A stretch of 64,000 nucleotides of DNA from contig NZ_JAMBOO010000013.1 of NCBI RefSeq assembly GCF_023715895.1, positions 1-64,000 of the forward strand, given 5' to 3'. The notes beneath the pieces were generated by a model. The model searched no databases. It was not told the DNA's origin and saw only the letters and a program-made list of their open reading frames with translations. Position numbers and translations under genes: made by a program. This DNA is from Domibacillus indicus (GTDB lineage: Bacteria > Bacillota > Bacilli > Bacillales > Domibacillaceae). Below are positions 35,783 to 43,940 of this stretch, one piece after another (the first letter of the stretch is position 1; each line of letters starts with the position of its first letter).

Positions 35783-35962
35783 ATTGATATAATTGACGAA
35801 GGAGAGGATAACCAAGGAATCCTTAACGACGTAGGCAAATCAAAAAATGGCTATGATGAGCTGGAAAAGGAAGGATACTCAACTGTTCAAGATATTCTAT
35901 ATGCAGAGTGGTCTGAATCTGAAGGATTTTTTGTTAAAACTTATAGTGAAAACGAAAAATAA
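35783..35962 (+). pseudogene. Unidentified C-terminal gene remnant
   Basis: An open stretch of about 59 codons (IDIIDEGEDNQGILNDVGKS ... FFVKTYSENEK, stop) without any usable start codon. Acidic and protein-like, probably the end of a gene lost to the IS event just upstream. Not recognised. Confidence 0.35.
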
Positions 35963-35998
35963 TGACGTTGTGAGTAAAAGAAATTAGGAGCGAAACAA

Positions 35999-36529
35999 AT
36001 GGATAAAACAATATATCTGGTCAGGCATTGCCAAGCTACAGGGCAAGAGTTGGATGCAGAATTGACTGAAGAGGGAAAAGAACAGGCGAAAGAGCTTATG
36101 CGCTTTTTTGAAAAGCGGAATATTAAGCGCATCATTTCCAGCCCGTTCACACGGGCGATTCAATCCATCCAGCCAACAGCAGACAACCTGGGCCTGCTGG
36201 TGGAAATTGACAACCGGCTTAATGAGCACAAGCTGATTTCGAAAAACCTAAAAGACTGGCTGGAACGCCTCGAAGATTCCGTTCGGGATATGGACCTGAA
36301 AATGGAAGGCGGAGAATCGAGCCGCGAAGTAGCAAAAAGGGGAATGGAAGTGCTTGAAGCAGCAACCGACGGCACCGTGCTGGCTACTCATCGCAATGTG
36401 ATGGGGCTTTTATTGATGCGAATTGATGGCATGAAGGGGCTCACAGAATGGGCCGGATTGTCGCACCCGGATGTCTACGAAGTGAAAGTAAAAAAGAATA
36501 CATATTACGTAAGGAGAATCTGGGGCTAA
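35999..36529 (+). CDS. Histidine phosphatase family protein
   Basis: A 176-residue phosphoglycerate-mutase-like phosphatase. The N-terminal YLVRHCQATG carries the catalytic Arg9-His10, although the usual RHG(E/Q)T reads RHCQAT. SSPFTRAIQS holds the second phosphate-binding Arg, GGESSREV the acidic residue, and LATHRNVMG the second catalytic His. It removes phosphate from a small molecule or sugar phosphate; the substrate cannot be predicted. It starts at ATG 35999 with AGGAGCGAA and is monocistronic. Confidence 0.82.
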   Translation: MDKTIYLVRHCQATGQELDAELTEEGKEQAKELMRFFEKRNIKRIISSPFTRAIQSIQPTADNLGLLVEIDNRLNEHKLISKNLKDWLERLEDSVRDMDLKMEGGESSREVAKRGMEVLEAATDGTVLATHRNVMGLLLMRIDGMKGLTEWAGLSHPDVYEVKVKKNTYYVRRIWG

Positions 36530-36904
36530 AAAATTGTCAAAAAATAACCCCCTGATATCTTTTAAAGTGCATCCCAAAAATAGTAATGTTCAAACCTGAG
36601 GGCTTTTAACGTCTATTCTAAGGGATGCATTTCACGTATAAGAAATTGACTTTTTTATGTTGATATTTGATCAGGTACAAAATTTCCGAAATGTTGGCGA
36701 TACCCCTTACTTACAGGATATTGTAATTTATTGGGGTGCACGCGTAAGAACCCGATATTAGCAAAACAATTGAATTTATTATTATCGCTATGTAAATTAG
36801 TAATCACTTCTATATTTAGTTAACTGTGTGTTTAAAGAATATATGGAGCTGATCTTTTCAGATTAGCTCCATATTTCTTTAACCAATGTAATAGGCTCAT
36901 TGCA
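36530..36904. other. Gene-free stretch with inverted repeat and terminator
   Basis: An 11-bp inverted repeat (AAGTGCATCCC / GGGATGCATTT) spans about 36565-36632. A short protein-like remnant (VQNFRNVGDTPYLQDIVIYW) lies at about 36670-36770. A strong hairpin ATATGGAGCT...AGCTCCATAT lies at 36841-36874. No intact gene. Confidence 0.5.
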
Positions 36905-37335
36905 TTTCTCGTTGATATACTCCTTCTAAAATCTCTGCGGCAATATCTTGCATACTCTTGCCTGCCTGTTCTCCTTTTTTTCGCAGCCAGTCTTTAATAT
37001 CGACTGACAGCGAAACCGACAGCAATTCCTCCTGCGATTCAATGCTAAGTGCATCATATTCCGGAACATACCGCACACGCCTTGTTTAGCCGAACGTTTA
37101 ATAAAATCAGCTAACTCAACCGAAACACCATTTAACCGAGCATCTTTCATGTGAATGATCCATCGATTCTTCAAGCGTTCCATATACATATTGGCCACTG
37201 GAACCTGCTGATAAAGCAGATCCATTACTTGATAGGTGAGGGAATAAACTACCGGCAGATTAAGCACCGCTTATCCAGGCTTGGTACTGCGCTTGCCCAT
37301 TTCAATGGAATAGTCTGGTGTTTATCCTATGTGAT
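36905..37335 (-). pseudogene. HTH/RHH repeat family, copy 11 (C-terminal fragment)
   Basis: Covers about residues 185-325. A one-base loss near 37081 shifts the frame between SAKQG and the YVPEY segment, and a stop lies near 37270. The ribbon-helix-helix codons remain recognisable. Confidence 0.8.
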
Positions 37336-37816
37336 ATCGTTATAACCGCTTTATCCACGACTGTTATACATACAAAAACGAAGCGTGTTCGTAACTTGGC
37401 CGATTCTACAATGGCGTGCTGAATAACAGGCTGGATCGATTTGTTTACGAAGATAGTTACCGTATATTTGAGGAGTTATAGTTGACAGCATAAAGAGCCA
37501 CGGAAGCAAATCCGTGGCAAATGGCATGGAGTTATGTGAATTTTTAGGGCTGATGAGGTGTCCCTTAGTTACATGGTTTGTCTGTTACTCGTTCTGTCAG
37601 TAAATCAAACCATATATAAAAAAGCAGTGGTATGTCATCCGCAGCAAAGAGCAACTACTAATCAGTATGTAGCAAGCAAAAAGTCATCAGGAGGTGGTGT
37701 GGTTTCTACATTATTTCTTTACCCGCTGCCCTGAGAAGATAAACCACAAAAAGAAAAAATTTATGCCGACATATAAACATCGAAACTAGACAGGTTTAAA
37801 TTAACAGTGGTATCAA

Positions 37817-37882
37817 ATGAAGACAAAACGTAAGAAAGAGCGCAGCAAACAGCCTTCGCAGGTACCGCCGCTAGATGAATGA
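37817..37882 (+). CDS. Possible basic micro-protein, 21 aa
   Basis: Reads MKTKRKKERSKQPSQVPPLD, then E and stop; strongly basic and proline-ended. The ribosome binding site is weak (AACAGTGGT). Its stop overlaps the start of the next small frame (ATGA), an arrangement typical of translationally coupled genes. Could be chance. Confidence 0.25.
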   Translation: MKTKRKKERSKQPSQVPPLDE

Positions 37883-38004
37883 CATTAAAATCATTCAGAA
37901 ATTGCGGAACTCGTTGGTTTGGCCCGTATGCAACTTACCGTTGGGAACCACGTAAGCACTTCCAGCAAGAAAAGGATAAAAAAGCTCCGCTCATACTTGT
38001 GTAA
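37879..38004 (+). CDS. Possible small protein, 41 aa
   Basis: Reads MTLKSFRNCGTRWFGPYATY, then RWEPRKHFQQEKDKK to a TAA. Aromatic and basic, no membrane segment. It overlaps the preceding 21-codon frame by four bases. The biased composition is protein-like, but the family is unknown. Confidence 0.3.
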   Translation: MTLKSFRNCGTRWFGPYATYRWEPRKHFQQEKDKKAPLILV

Positions 38005-38122
38005 GATAGTTTCGAAGGGTTGGACACATGCGGCTTATTGTGTGTAAAGAATAGTAAAGAAAAATGGCAGGTTAATCTTAAAAGATTTTCCTATACCATG
38101 GATGTAAAAAAACAAAGCAGGT

Positions 38123-38146
38123 GTTTATTATTTCTATTTGGGGTAT
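38123..38146 (+). promoter_or_regulatory. Sigma-B-like promoter
   Basis: GTTTAT, 12 bases, GGGTAT matches the sigma-B consensus (GTTTAA, 12-15 bases, GGGWAW) closely and lies 35 bases before the DUF2512 gene. Confidence 0.45.
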
Positions 38147-38180
38147 TAATTGAGCATCAAAAAAAAAGGAGGAAATGAAC

Positions 38181-38591
38181 ATGGATCATGTAAAAGCACT
38201 TATTATTAAATTTGTGATGGTCGCAGTCGTACTTGGGATTGTACTTACTGGAATGTACGATGGAGAGTTCAGTGATACGCTCCTTATCAGTGCTGTTCTT
38301 ACAATTCTCGCTTATGTAATTGGGGACTTACTCGTATTCCGCAAAGCAGGTGACGATCGCGAGCGAAATGCAGATCACTCTAAGAGAAATGGTATTGCGA
38401 CTGTATTAGATGCAGTATTAGCTTTCTTTGTCATTTGGCTTATGGGTAAATCACTATTTATCAATGATGGAGATGTTCTAGCAGCTTCTTTTATCTCAGC
38501 AATTGCTATAGCATTTGGTGAATGGTTCTTCCATAAATATCTCGATAGACATGTATTTGATGAAAAACATGCTCACTCTCGTGTCAAATAA
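38181..38591 (+). CDS. DUF2512 (YndM-like) membrane protein
   Basis: A 136-residue protein with four hydrophobic segments (about residues 7-22, 30-47, 75-93 and 100-115) and the DUF2512 pattern (AYVIGDLLVFRKAGDD in the middle, FGEWFFHKYLD near the end). Members are conserved Bacillus membrane proteins of unknown function. I chose the ATG at 38181, correctly spaced from AAAGGAGG; an ATG at 38175 is too close. A sigma-B-like promoter suggests general-stress expression. Confidence 0.75.
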   Translation: MDHVKALIIKFVMVAVVLGIVLTGMYDGEFSDTLLISAVLTILAYVIGDLLVFRKAGDDRERNADHSKRNGIATVLDAVLAFFVIWLMGKSLFINDGDVLAASFISAIAIAFGEWFFHKYLDRHVFDEKHAHSRVK

Positions 38592-38694
38592 CATGTAAAG
38601 CAGGGGATTCTTATGGCAGCACGCATTATCATAAGAGATTAAATTCTTTTATTTTACAATCTAATGAATAAAAAACTAAATAGAGCAACGAAGT

Positions 38695-38725
38695 AGCCCG
38701 TTCGAAACCTTCGACGGGCTTTTTC
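38695..38725 (+). terminator. Rho-independent terminator
   Basis: AGCCCGTTCGAA-acc-TTCGACGGGCT then TTTTT. Confidence 0.8.
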
Positions 38726-39251
38726 TCTGGTCTTGAGGGTCAGACTAGAAGAACTGCTAAGACTTAACTTTTCTGCGTCCAAATTATTGACTTAAATCCA
38801 AAAGATAACAGCCGCAAAATATGGACCATTCTTGTGTTTATGATCTGGCACCAGATTTATGTAGAAGATATACGACGTAGAAAAAGCATTCCGTACACAG
38901 CACCAAAAACAGCTGATTTTCCAATAACCCACATCTAATTTGAACTATCGCACTCAGGCTTCTGCCTGGGTGCTTTTTTCAGCATGTAGCTTTGTGCTAA
39001 GGGCGGTATGTGCAAATAGAAGGCCTTGATGTATGTGCATTAACTGAATGGCTAAGATATTAGTAGTTTGTTACAGTCCTCCGTGATGTTTGTGTAAGAA
39101 CTTACATTTTACACGAAGCGTCAGAGGCGTTTTTTTATTCCTATGTTTGGCACTTAATATTACAAACTATCTAATAAAAAAGTATGTAATGCGTGAGAAC
39201 CAAAATAATGTATTCCTGATTTTTTAATATTTTTTTACTAGTAATTGTCAT
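38726..39251. other. Gene-free stretch with two terminator-like hairpins
   Basis: GCACTCAGGC-ttct-GCCTGGGTGC-TTTTTT at 38950-38979, and a 20-bp imperfect stem (CCTCCGTGATGTTTGTGTAA with TTACACGAAGCGTCAGAGG) followed by TTTTTTT at 39078-39137. No gene supported. Confidence 0.5.
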
Positions 39252-39290
39252 ATGAAAGCGTTATAATAAAAATATGGAACAGCGTTCCAC
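39252..39290 (+). promoter_or_regulatory. cre-like site, -10 box and KdgR-type operator before kduI
   Basis: ATGAAAGCGTTATAA (39252-39266) fits the catabolite-responsive element with one mismatch and overlaps a TATAAT box (39262-39267). TGGAACAGCGTTCCAC follows at 39275-39290; the same word with three changes (TGAAACAGTGTTCTAC) precedes the IclR-family gene at 42611. The sites predict CcpA repression and local repression by the IclR regulator. Confidence 0.55.
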
Positions 39291-39426
39291 AATGCGGGAC
39301 GAATATGCCGTACAGTGTGGTTACATTGAAACAAATTTACATTCGACCAGACTGAATTAATTGTAACCGCCTTCATCATGAAACACACCGTATGCTTTAT
39401 TTTTAAAAAAGAAGGAGATGTTGATA

Positions 39427-40207
39427 GTGGAAATTAGATATTCACCCTACCAAGACTAAGTTAAAACGTTTACAACGGAAGATCTTCGCAAGCATTACCT
39501 GATTGAAGAGTTATTTGTACCAGGAGAAATTAAGCTTACATATACAATGGAAGACCACACGATTGTTGGCGGGATTACTCCGAAAGAAGAGTCCAGTTCA
39601 TTAAAGGGTTACGACGAAATCAAGGCTAATTACTTTTTAGAACGTAGAGAAGAGAGGATTTTTAATGTCGGCGGCAATGGCAAAATCACTGTTGATGGTG
39701 AGCAGTATATGATGGGAAATAAGGACTGTCTGTACATCGGACAAGGGAAGCAAGAGCTCCTATTCTCAAGCAATTCAGCAGAAAAACCAGCCAAGCGTGT
39801 TTAGGGATATTGAAGGAGATCGATTAGGATCCCTTGAGAATGCCAATGACCGCGTCATCCCCCGGATGATTTATCTGGAAGGAATTCAAAGTTGTCAGGT
39901 TGTTATGGGGTTAACGCAATTAAATAAAGGAAGTCTTTAGAACTCGATGCCGACACATACTCACAACCGCCGTTCTGAAGTTTATCTCTACATCGACTTG
40001 GATGAAAATGCAAGGATGTTTCACCTAATGGGTGAGCCGACAGAAACCCGTCATTTGGTGATGAAAAACGAGCAGGCTTTCATCTCTCCACCCTGGTCCA
40101 TTCATTGCGGCAGTGCAACCAGCAATTATACCTTCATTTGAGCGATGGCTGGAGAAAACAAAACCTATAACGATATGGATGCCGTAACAATGGACCAATT
40201 GAGATAA
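39427..40207 (+). pseudogene. kduI: 5-keto-4-deoxyuronate isomerase, broken
   Basis: Homologous to KduI along its whole length: [92 protein letters not shown]. It is interrupted by TAA at codon 11, a frameshift near 39800, and stops replacing two tryptophan codons (TAG near 39938, TGA near 40140). KduI converts 5-keto-4-deoxyuronate to 2,5-diketo-3-deoxygluconate in pectin breakdown. It is preceded by a good ribosome binding site (AAGAAGGAGATG). Confidence 0.9.
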
Positions 40208-40252
40208 TTAACAGATTACTAGAAATTATAAAAACAGATGAGATGTAGAACA

Positions 40253-40417
40253 TTGAGTTTACATGATTTTTCACTAGTTTTTTTTAACTTAGAGGGAAAG
40301 ACAGCGATCGTAACTGGCGGTAATACTGGTCCTGGCCAAGGATATGCAGTAGCGCTGCCAAAAGCAGGAGCCGACTTATTGGAACAAAAACAGCATGTTA
40401 AACTTTCTATTTTTTGA
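40253..40417 (+). pseudogene. kduD: 2-deoxy-D-gluconate 3-dehydrogenase, N-terminal fragment
   Basis: 54 codons from TTG 40253 match the start of KduD-type short-chain dehydrogenases: LEGKTAIVTGGNTGPGQGYA (cofactor loop) and VALPKAGADLL. The remaining 200 residues including the Tyr-Lys active site are deleted. KduD performs the step after KduI. Confidence 0.75.
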
Positions 40418-40428
40418 AAACGCTTTAA
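40414..40428 (+). promoter_or_regulatory. cre-like site before kdgT
   Basis: TTGAAAACGCTTTAA matches the catabolite-responsive element consensus with one mismatch, about 36 bases before the kdgT start. Confidence 0.5.
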
Positions 40429-40464
40429 TTATTCCTATTAATCTGAAAGGTTAGGTGGACAACT

Positions 40465-41472
40465 ATGAAGATAATGAAATCAATGGAAAAGATCCCTGGC
40501 GGCCTTATGCTGGTTCCGTTATTTTTAGGGGCAATTATCCATACCTTTGCTCCTGAATCTGGTGAGTATTTTGGTTCTTTTACGAACGGATTGATGACCG
40601 GTACAGTACCGATCTTAGCAGTATGGTTCTTCTGTATGGGCGCCGGGATCAATATTAAAGCAACTGGTACCGTTTTAAGAAAATCAGGAACACTCGTTTT
40701 AACTAAGATTTTGGTTGCATGGGGTGTAGCTGTTGTTGCCTCATTATTCCTTCCGGACAGCGGAGTGCAATCTGGTTTATTTGCAGGATTTTCTGTACTA
40801 GCACTTATTGCGGCAATGGATATGACAAATGGAGGGTTATATGCCTCTATCATGCAGCAGTATGGTTCAAAGGAAGAAGCAGGAGCCTTTGTGCTTATGT
40901 CACTTGAATCTGGTCCGCTAGTAACCATGTTGATTTTAGGCAGCACAGGATTAGCTGCGTTTCATCCACAGGCCTTTGTTGGTGCTGTGTTACCATTCTT
41001 AGTAGGTTTTGTATTAGGTAACTTGGATCCTGAATTACGTAATTTCTTCAGTAAAGCAACACATACGATGATTCCGTTCTTCGGTTTTGCTTTAGGAAAT
41101 TCAATTGACCTATCCGTTATTCTTAAAACAGGTATGGCTGGAATTCTTCTTGGCCTTCTTGTAATCGTTGTTACTGGTATTCCGTTAATGTTAGCTGATA
41201 AATTCATCGGTGGAGGAAATGGTACTGCAGGTCTTGCTGCTTCTAGTACGGCTGGTGCCGCGGTTGCGAACCCGATGATTATTGCTGAAATGAAACCAGA
41301 ATTTCTTCCTGTTGCTCAATCCGCTACGGCACTAGTCGCAGCATCGGTTATCGTTACTTCGATTTTAGTACCAATCTTGACCGCTTATTGGTCTAAATAT
41401 ATGGAAAAGAAAAAGAAGGGATCTGTAGTCCCGGAAAGAAGTAAAGAAAGAAGTAAAGAAACTGCATTATAG
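40465..41472 (+). CDS. kdgT: 2-keto-3-deoxygluconate permease
   Basis: A 335-residue membrane protein of the KdgT family with about ten membrane segments. Typical parts are [59 protein letters not shown] and [19 protein letters not shown]. It imports 2-keto-3-deoxygluconate by proton symport. It is intact with an AAAGGTTAGGTGG ribosome binding region, although the KduI/KduD enzymes encoded before it and the KDPG aldolase encoded after it are broken. A cre-like site precedes it and a hairpin terminator follows. Confidence 0.92.
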   Translation: MKIMKSMEKIPGGLMLVPLFLGAIIHTFAPESGEYFGSFTNGLMTGTVPILAVWFFCMGAGINIKATGTVLRKSGTLVLTKILVAWGVAVVASLFLPDSGVQSGLFAGFSVLALIAAMDMTNGGLYASIMQQYGSKEEAGAFVLMSLESGPLVTMLILGSTGLAAFHPQAFVGAVLPFLVGFVLGNLDPELRNFFSKATHTMIPFFGFALGNSIDLSVILKTGMAGILLGLLVIVVTGIPLMLADKFIGGGNGTAGLAASSTAGAAVANPMIIAEMKPEFLPVAQSATALVAASVIVTSILVPILTAYWSKYMEKKKKGSVVPERSKERSKETAL

Positions 41473-41481
41473 TCTTAGCAA

Positions 41482-41518
41482 GGAGAGACATAAAACGATA
41501 TGTATCTCCCTCTTATTA
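41482..41518 (+). terminator. Terminator after kdgT
   Basis: GGAGAGACATA-aaacga-TATGTATCTCC stem followed by a weak T-rich tract. Confidence 0.6.
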
Positions 41519-41544
41519 AAGGGGGGGGACGGGTATGAGTTGAA

Positions 41545-41637
41545 CTTACTGTTGGAGAACCAGTGGCACTTTTGGTGACGGAGCAGGAAGGGCTGATGAC
41601 ACCGCCCTTAACTGAAGGTGAGTTCTAAACAGAAGTG
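41545..41637 (+). pseudogene. tnpB: tnpB C-terminal tail remnant
   Basis: The frame GEPVALLVTEQEGLMTPPLT, EGEF, stop corresponds to the conserved tail of TnpB proteins and reappears, out of frame, after the tnpB remnant at 31939. Nothing upstream of about 41545 is tnpB-like, so the nuclease has been deleted and only its end remains. Confidence 0.6.
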
Positions 41638-41721
41638 GGCAGTGAACGCGTTCGCACTTCAGAATTCCACCCGCCTCACCGCAAGGTGAAGGGCTTGCGG
41701 CTTCAGCCATGGGAGTGTCAA
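41583..41721 (+). ncRNA. Orphan TnpB right end / omega-RNA-like scaffold
   Basis: Closely matches 31782-31922 (opposite strand) over about 135 bases: TGATGACACCGCCCTTAACT, then CACTTCAGAATTCCACCCG, CACCGCAAGGTGAAGGGCTT and ATGGGAGTGTCAA. The match stops after GTGTCAA in both places, defining the element boundary; the next bases (AAGAAATTATG) would be the guide if the RNA is still made. Confidence 0.6.
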
Positions 41722-41809
41722 AAGAAATTATGAACGTTCTGGCTCTAAAAGAAGCGCTCTTGGTCTAAAAAGAAGGGTATCACTCAACAGGAGAATACTC
41801 TTTTAGAAA

Positions 41810-42580
41810 TCAAGAACCGGTGTAACCCAGATTCCTTGAGATGGCAATACTATACTGTTTCATTTTATCAATCAAGGTTTCTTTAATAGCTTCCATAGTC
41901 ACGCGGTTGATTGGACCAGATATACTAAAGCTGGCAATGATCTTTCCTTTGTGGTCAAAGATTGGCGCTGCAATACATCTTAATACTTCTTCATTTTCGG
42001 CATTATCTAAGGCATAACCTAGCTGCTTGGCATTATCAATTTCTTTTATAAGTTCTTCTTTTGAAGTGATGGTATTAGGAGTTTTCTTCACGAAGTTGAT
42101 ATTTTCAATTAATTTGTTGAATTCATCTTGGGTTTTACCAGAAAGCAATATTTTACCAACGCCAGTACTATGCATAGGTGCACGGCTGCCAACTCTTGAA
42201 TACATTCGGATGGTTTGTGTGCTTTCAATCTTATCAATGTAAATGACTTCTCCGTTGTTTTCAATGCATAAATGCACGGTTTCATTGGCTTCAGCACATA
42301 ATTTTTCCAAATATGGCTTTGCCGTAGCAACAATATCGTTGTTATTTAAGAGATTCCGTGAAAGAAACAGAACTTGTAATCCGAGCTTATACTTGTCTGT
42401 TCCTTCATCTTTTACAACGTAATTCATACTCGATAAAGTGGCTAACAGCCGATGAACGGTACTTTTCGTTAGTCCAAGTTTCTCTGATAGTCTAACAATC
42501 TGGATTCCGTCGGGATATTCAGACAGTTTGTTTAATATGGTAAGGGCTCGTTCTAGTGATTGAACATTTGACATGGTCAT
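41810..42580 (-). CDS. kdgR: IclR-family regulator, KdgR-like
   Basis: A 256-residue regulator: winged helix-turn-helix at about 5-65 (VQSLERALTILNKLSEYPDG, LSEKLGLTKSTVHRLLATLS) and a C-terminal IclR effector domain (about 80-250; VHLCIENNGEVIYIDKIEST, MHSTGVGKILLS, AAPIFDHKGKIIASFSISGP). Its place within the kdu/kdg cluster suggests that it senses 2-keto-3-deoxygluconate or a relative. A 16-base motif shared by its own promoter (42611) and the kduI promoter (39275) is its probable operator. Two ATG codons six bases apart compete; the inner one (42574) is better spaced from AGAGG. Confidence 0.85.
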   Translation of the reverse strand: MTMSNVQSLERALTILNKLSEYPDGIQIVRLSEKLGLTKSTVHRLLATLSSMNYVVKDEGTDKYKLGLQVLFLSRNLLNNNDIVATAKPYLEKLCAEANETVHLCIENNGEVIYIDKIESTQTIRMYSRVGSRAPMHSTGVGKILLSGKTQDEFNKLIENINFVKKTPNTITSKEELIKEIDNAKQLGYALDNAENEEVLRCIAAPIFDHKGKIIASFSISGPINRVTMEAIKETLIDKMKQYSIAISRNLGYTGS

Positions 42581-42610
42581 TTACCTCTTTTAGTAGGATC
42601 TTGGATATGA

Positions 42611-42626
42611 TGAAACAGTGTTCTAC
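42611..42626. promoter_or_regulatory. Candidate KdgR operator before its own gene
   Basis: TGAAACAGTGTTCTAC differs at three positions from TGGAACAGCGTTCCAC at 39275-39290; the symmetric core is GRAACA-x-GTTCY. Confidence 0.5.
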
Positions 42627-42739
42627 TATATGATACTGCAGCTTAAAACCTTTGTAAAATGAATATCCATTTACTTGTTCAAGGGATAAAAATTTTAAAA
42701 TTAATAATGAGGAAAAGGGATATAAATCAAAAAGGTTAA

Positions 42740-42870
42740 CATACCTTCAAAAACTAGAGGGTGCGGTGTTGTGGCTGCTGGCTGCTGTAAGAGCAGATTC
42801 AAAAGAAGAGGCTGTTAAGGTTTCTGAAGCATGTGTTAAGGGTGGAATTTAGGAAATTGAAAACTATGCT
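42740..42870 (+). pseudogene. kdgA: KDPG/KHG aldolase, N-terminal remnant
   Basis: In changing frames it reads LQKLEGAVLWLLAA, then AAVRADSKEEAVKVSEACVK and GGI, stop, EIE: the start of a 2-keto-3-deoxy-6-phosphogluconate aldolase (normally L-x-x-CGVVAVVRA...GGI-x-x-IEIT). Frameshifts, a TAG at about 42850 and the absence of the rest show it is dead. It would have cleaved the last intermediate of uronate breakdown. Confidence 0.7.
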
Positions 42871-42942
42871 TTATAATATATGGAGAAAGCCCGCGCCGCA
42901 AGAGAGTTTTTGCAGCCGGTAAACTAAAAGGAGGCTATTAAA

Positions 42943-43779
42943 ATGCTAGCAAGTTTAAAAGACACAGTTACATTACATAATGGTGTGAAAATGCCATGGA
43001 TGGGGTTAGGCGTTTTTAAAGTTACAGAAGGTGAAGAAGTGGTTGAATCCGTAAAAGCTGCTATCCGCAATGGTTATATCAGCATTGATACCGCTGCAAT
43101 TTATAAAAATGAAGAAGGTGTTGGCCAGGGGATTCGGGAATCCGGTGTTCCTCGCGAAGACTTGTTTGTTACGAGCAAAGTTTGGAATTCCGACCAAGGA
43201 TATGAAACTACCTTGCAAGCCTTTGAAACGAGTCTGAACAAGATAGGCCTGGATTACTTGGATCTTTATTTAATTCACTGGCCTGGCGTTGATAAATATA
43301 AAGACACATGGAAAGCACTTGAAAAATTATACAAGGACGGTCGTGTTCGTGCAATTGGCGTGAGTAACTTTCAAATTCATCATTTACAAGAATTAATGAG
43401 TGATTGTGAAATCAAACCGATGGTTAATCAGGTAGAGTTCCATCCTCATTTAACGCAAAAAGAGCTATTAGCGTTTTGTAAAAATGAAGGAATTCAAATG
43501 GAAGCATGGTCACCATTAAAGCAAGGTCAGCTGTTAAACGAACTTGTTCTCACAGACATTGCTCATAAACATAACAAATCTGTTGCTCAAGTCATCTTGC
43601 GCTGGGATCTGCAGCATGAAGTCGTCACCATCCCAAAATCAATCAAAGAACACCGCATCATCGAAAACGCAGACATCTTTGACTTCGAACTAACTCAGGA
43701 AGACATGGAAAAAATCGATGCTCTCAACCAAGACAGCCGTGCGGGATCACATCCGGATACCATGAGAGTAGGATTTTAG
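42943..43779 (+). CDS. Aldo/keto reductase (YvgN-like)
   Basis: A 278-residue TIM-barrel reductase with the complete catalytic tetrad: Asp49 and Tyr54 ([11 protein letters not shown]), Lys79 (FVTSKVWN) and His112 (YLIHWPG). The NADPH-binding end is [20 protein letters not shown]. Bacillus relatives reduce glyoxal, methylglyoxal and various keto sugars. It starts at ATG 42943 after AAAGGAGGC and ends in a strong terminator. It sits at the end of the decayed hexuronate cluster, so reduction of a keto-sugar acid is possible; a general detoxifying role is equally likely. Confidence 0.88.
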   Translation: MLASLKDTVTLHNGVKMPWMGLGVFKVTEGEEVVESVKAAIRNGYISIDTAAIYKNEEGVGQGIRESGVPREDLFVTSKVWNSDQGYETTLQAFETSLNKIGLDYLDLYLIHWPGVDKYKDTWKALEKLYKDGRVRAIGVSNFQIHHLQELMSDCEIKPMVNQVEFHPHLTQKELLAFCKNEGIQMEAWSPLKQGQLLNELVLTDIAHKHNKSVAQVILRWDLQHEVVTIPKSIKEHRIIENADIFDFELTQEDMEKIDALNQDSRAGSHPDTMRVGF

Positions 43780-43801
43780 GGTACCTGTCACTAATAACTA
43801 C

Positions 43802-43839
43802 AAAAAACCATGATGAGTAAAAACTCACCATGGTTTTTT
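43802..43839 (+). terminator. Rho-independent terminator
   Basis: AAAAAACCATGATGAG-taaaaa-CTCACCATGGTTTTTT, long stem usable in both directions. Confidence 0.85.
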
Positions 43840-43940
43840 GAGTTCGCTCTACTTCCATTTCGCGTCCCTCTCTGCTCGGGGTACGGCAAGAATTACTTCT
43901 TTTTTGCTCCATTCATGAAAAACAATATTAATTTGGACTA

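Larger units (their letters stand above)
37336..38122. other. Mostly gene-free stretch
   Basis: Contains a hairpin CCACGGA-agcaaa-TCCGTGG (about 37498-37518) and two tiny overlapping open frames (annotated separately at 37817-38004). Short protein-like runs near 37405-37485 are too degraded to identify. Confidence 0.4.

Noticed and set aside
38857-38934. Short minus-strand frame MWVIGKSAVFGAVYGMLFLR
   Set aside because: Protein-like and hydrophobic, but only about 25 codons with no ribosome binding site; not enough to call a gene.
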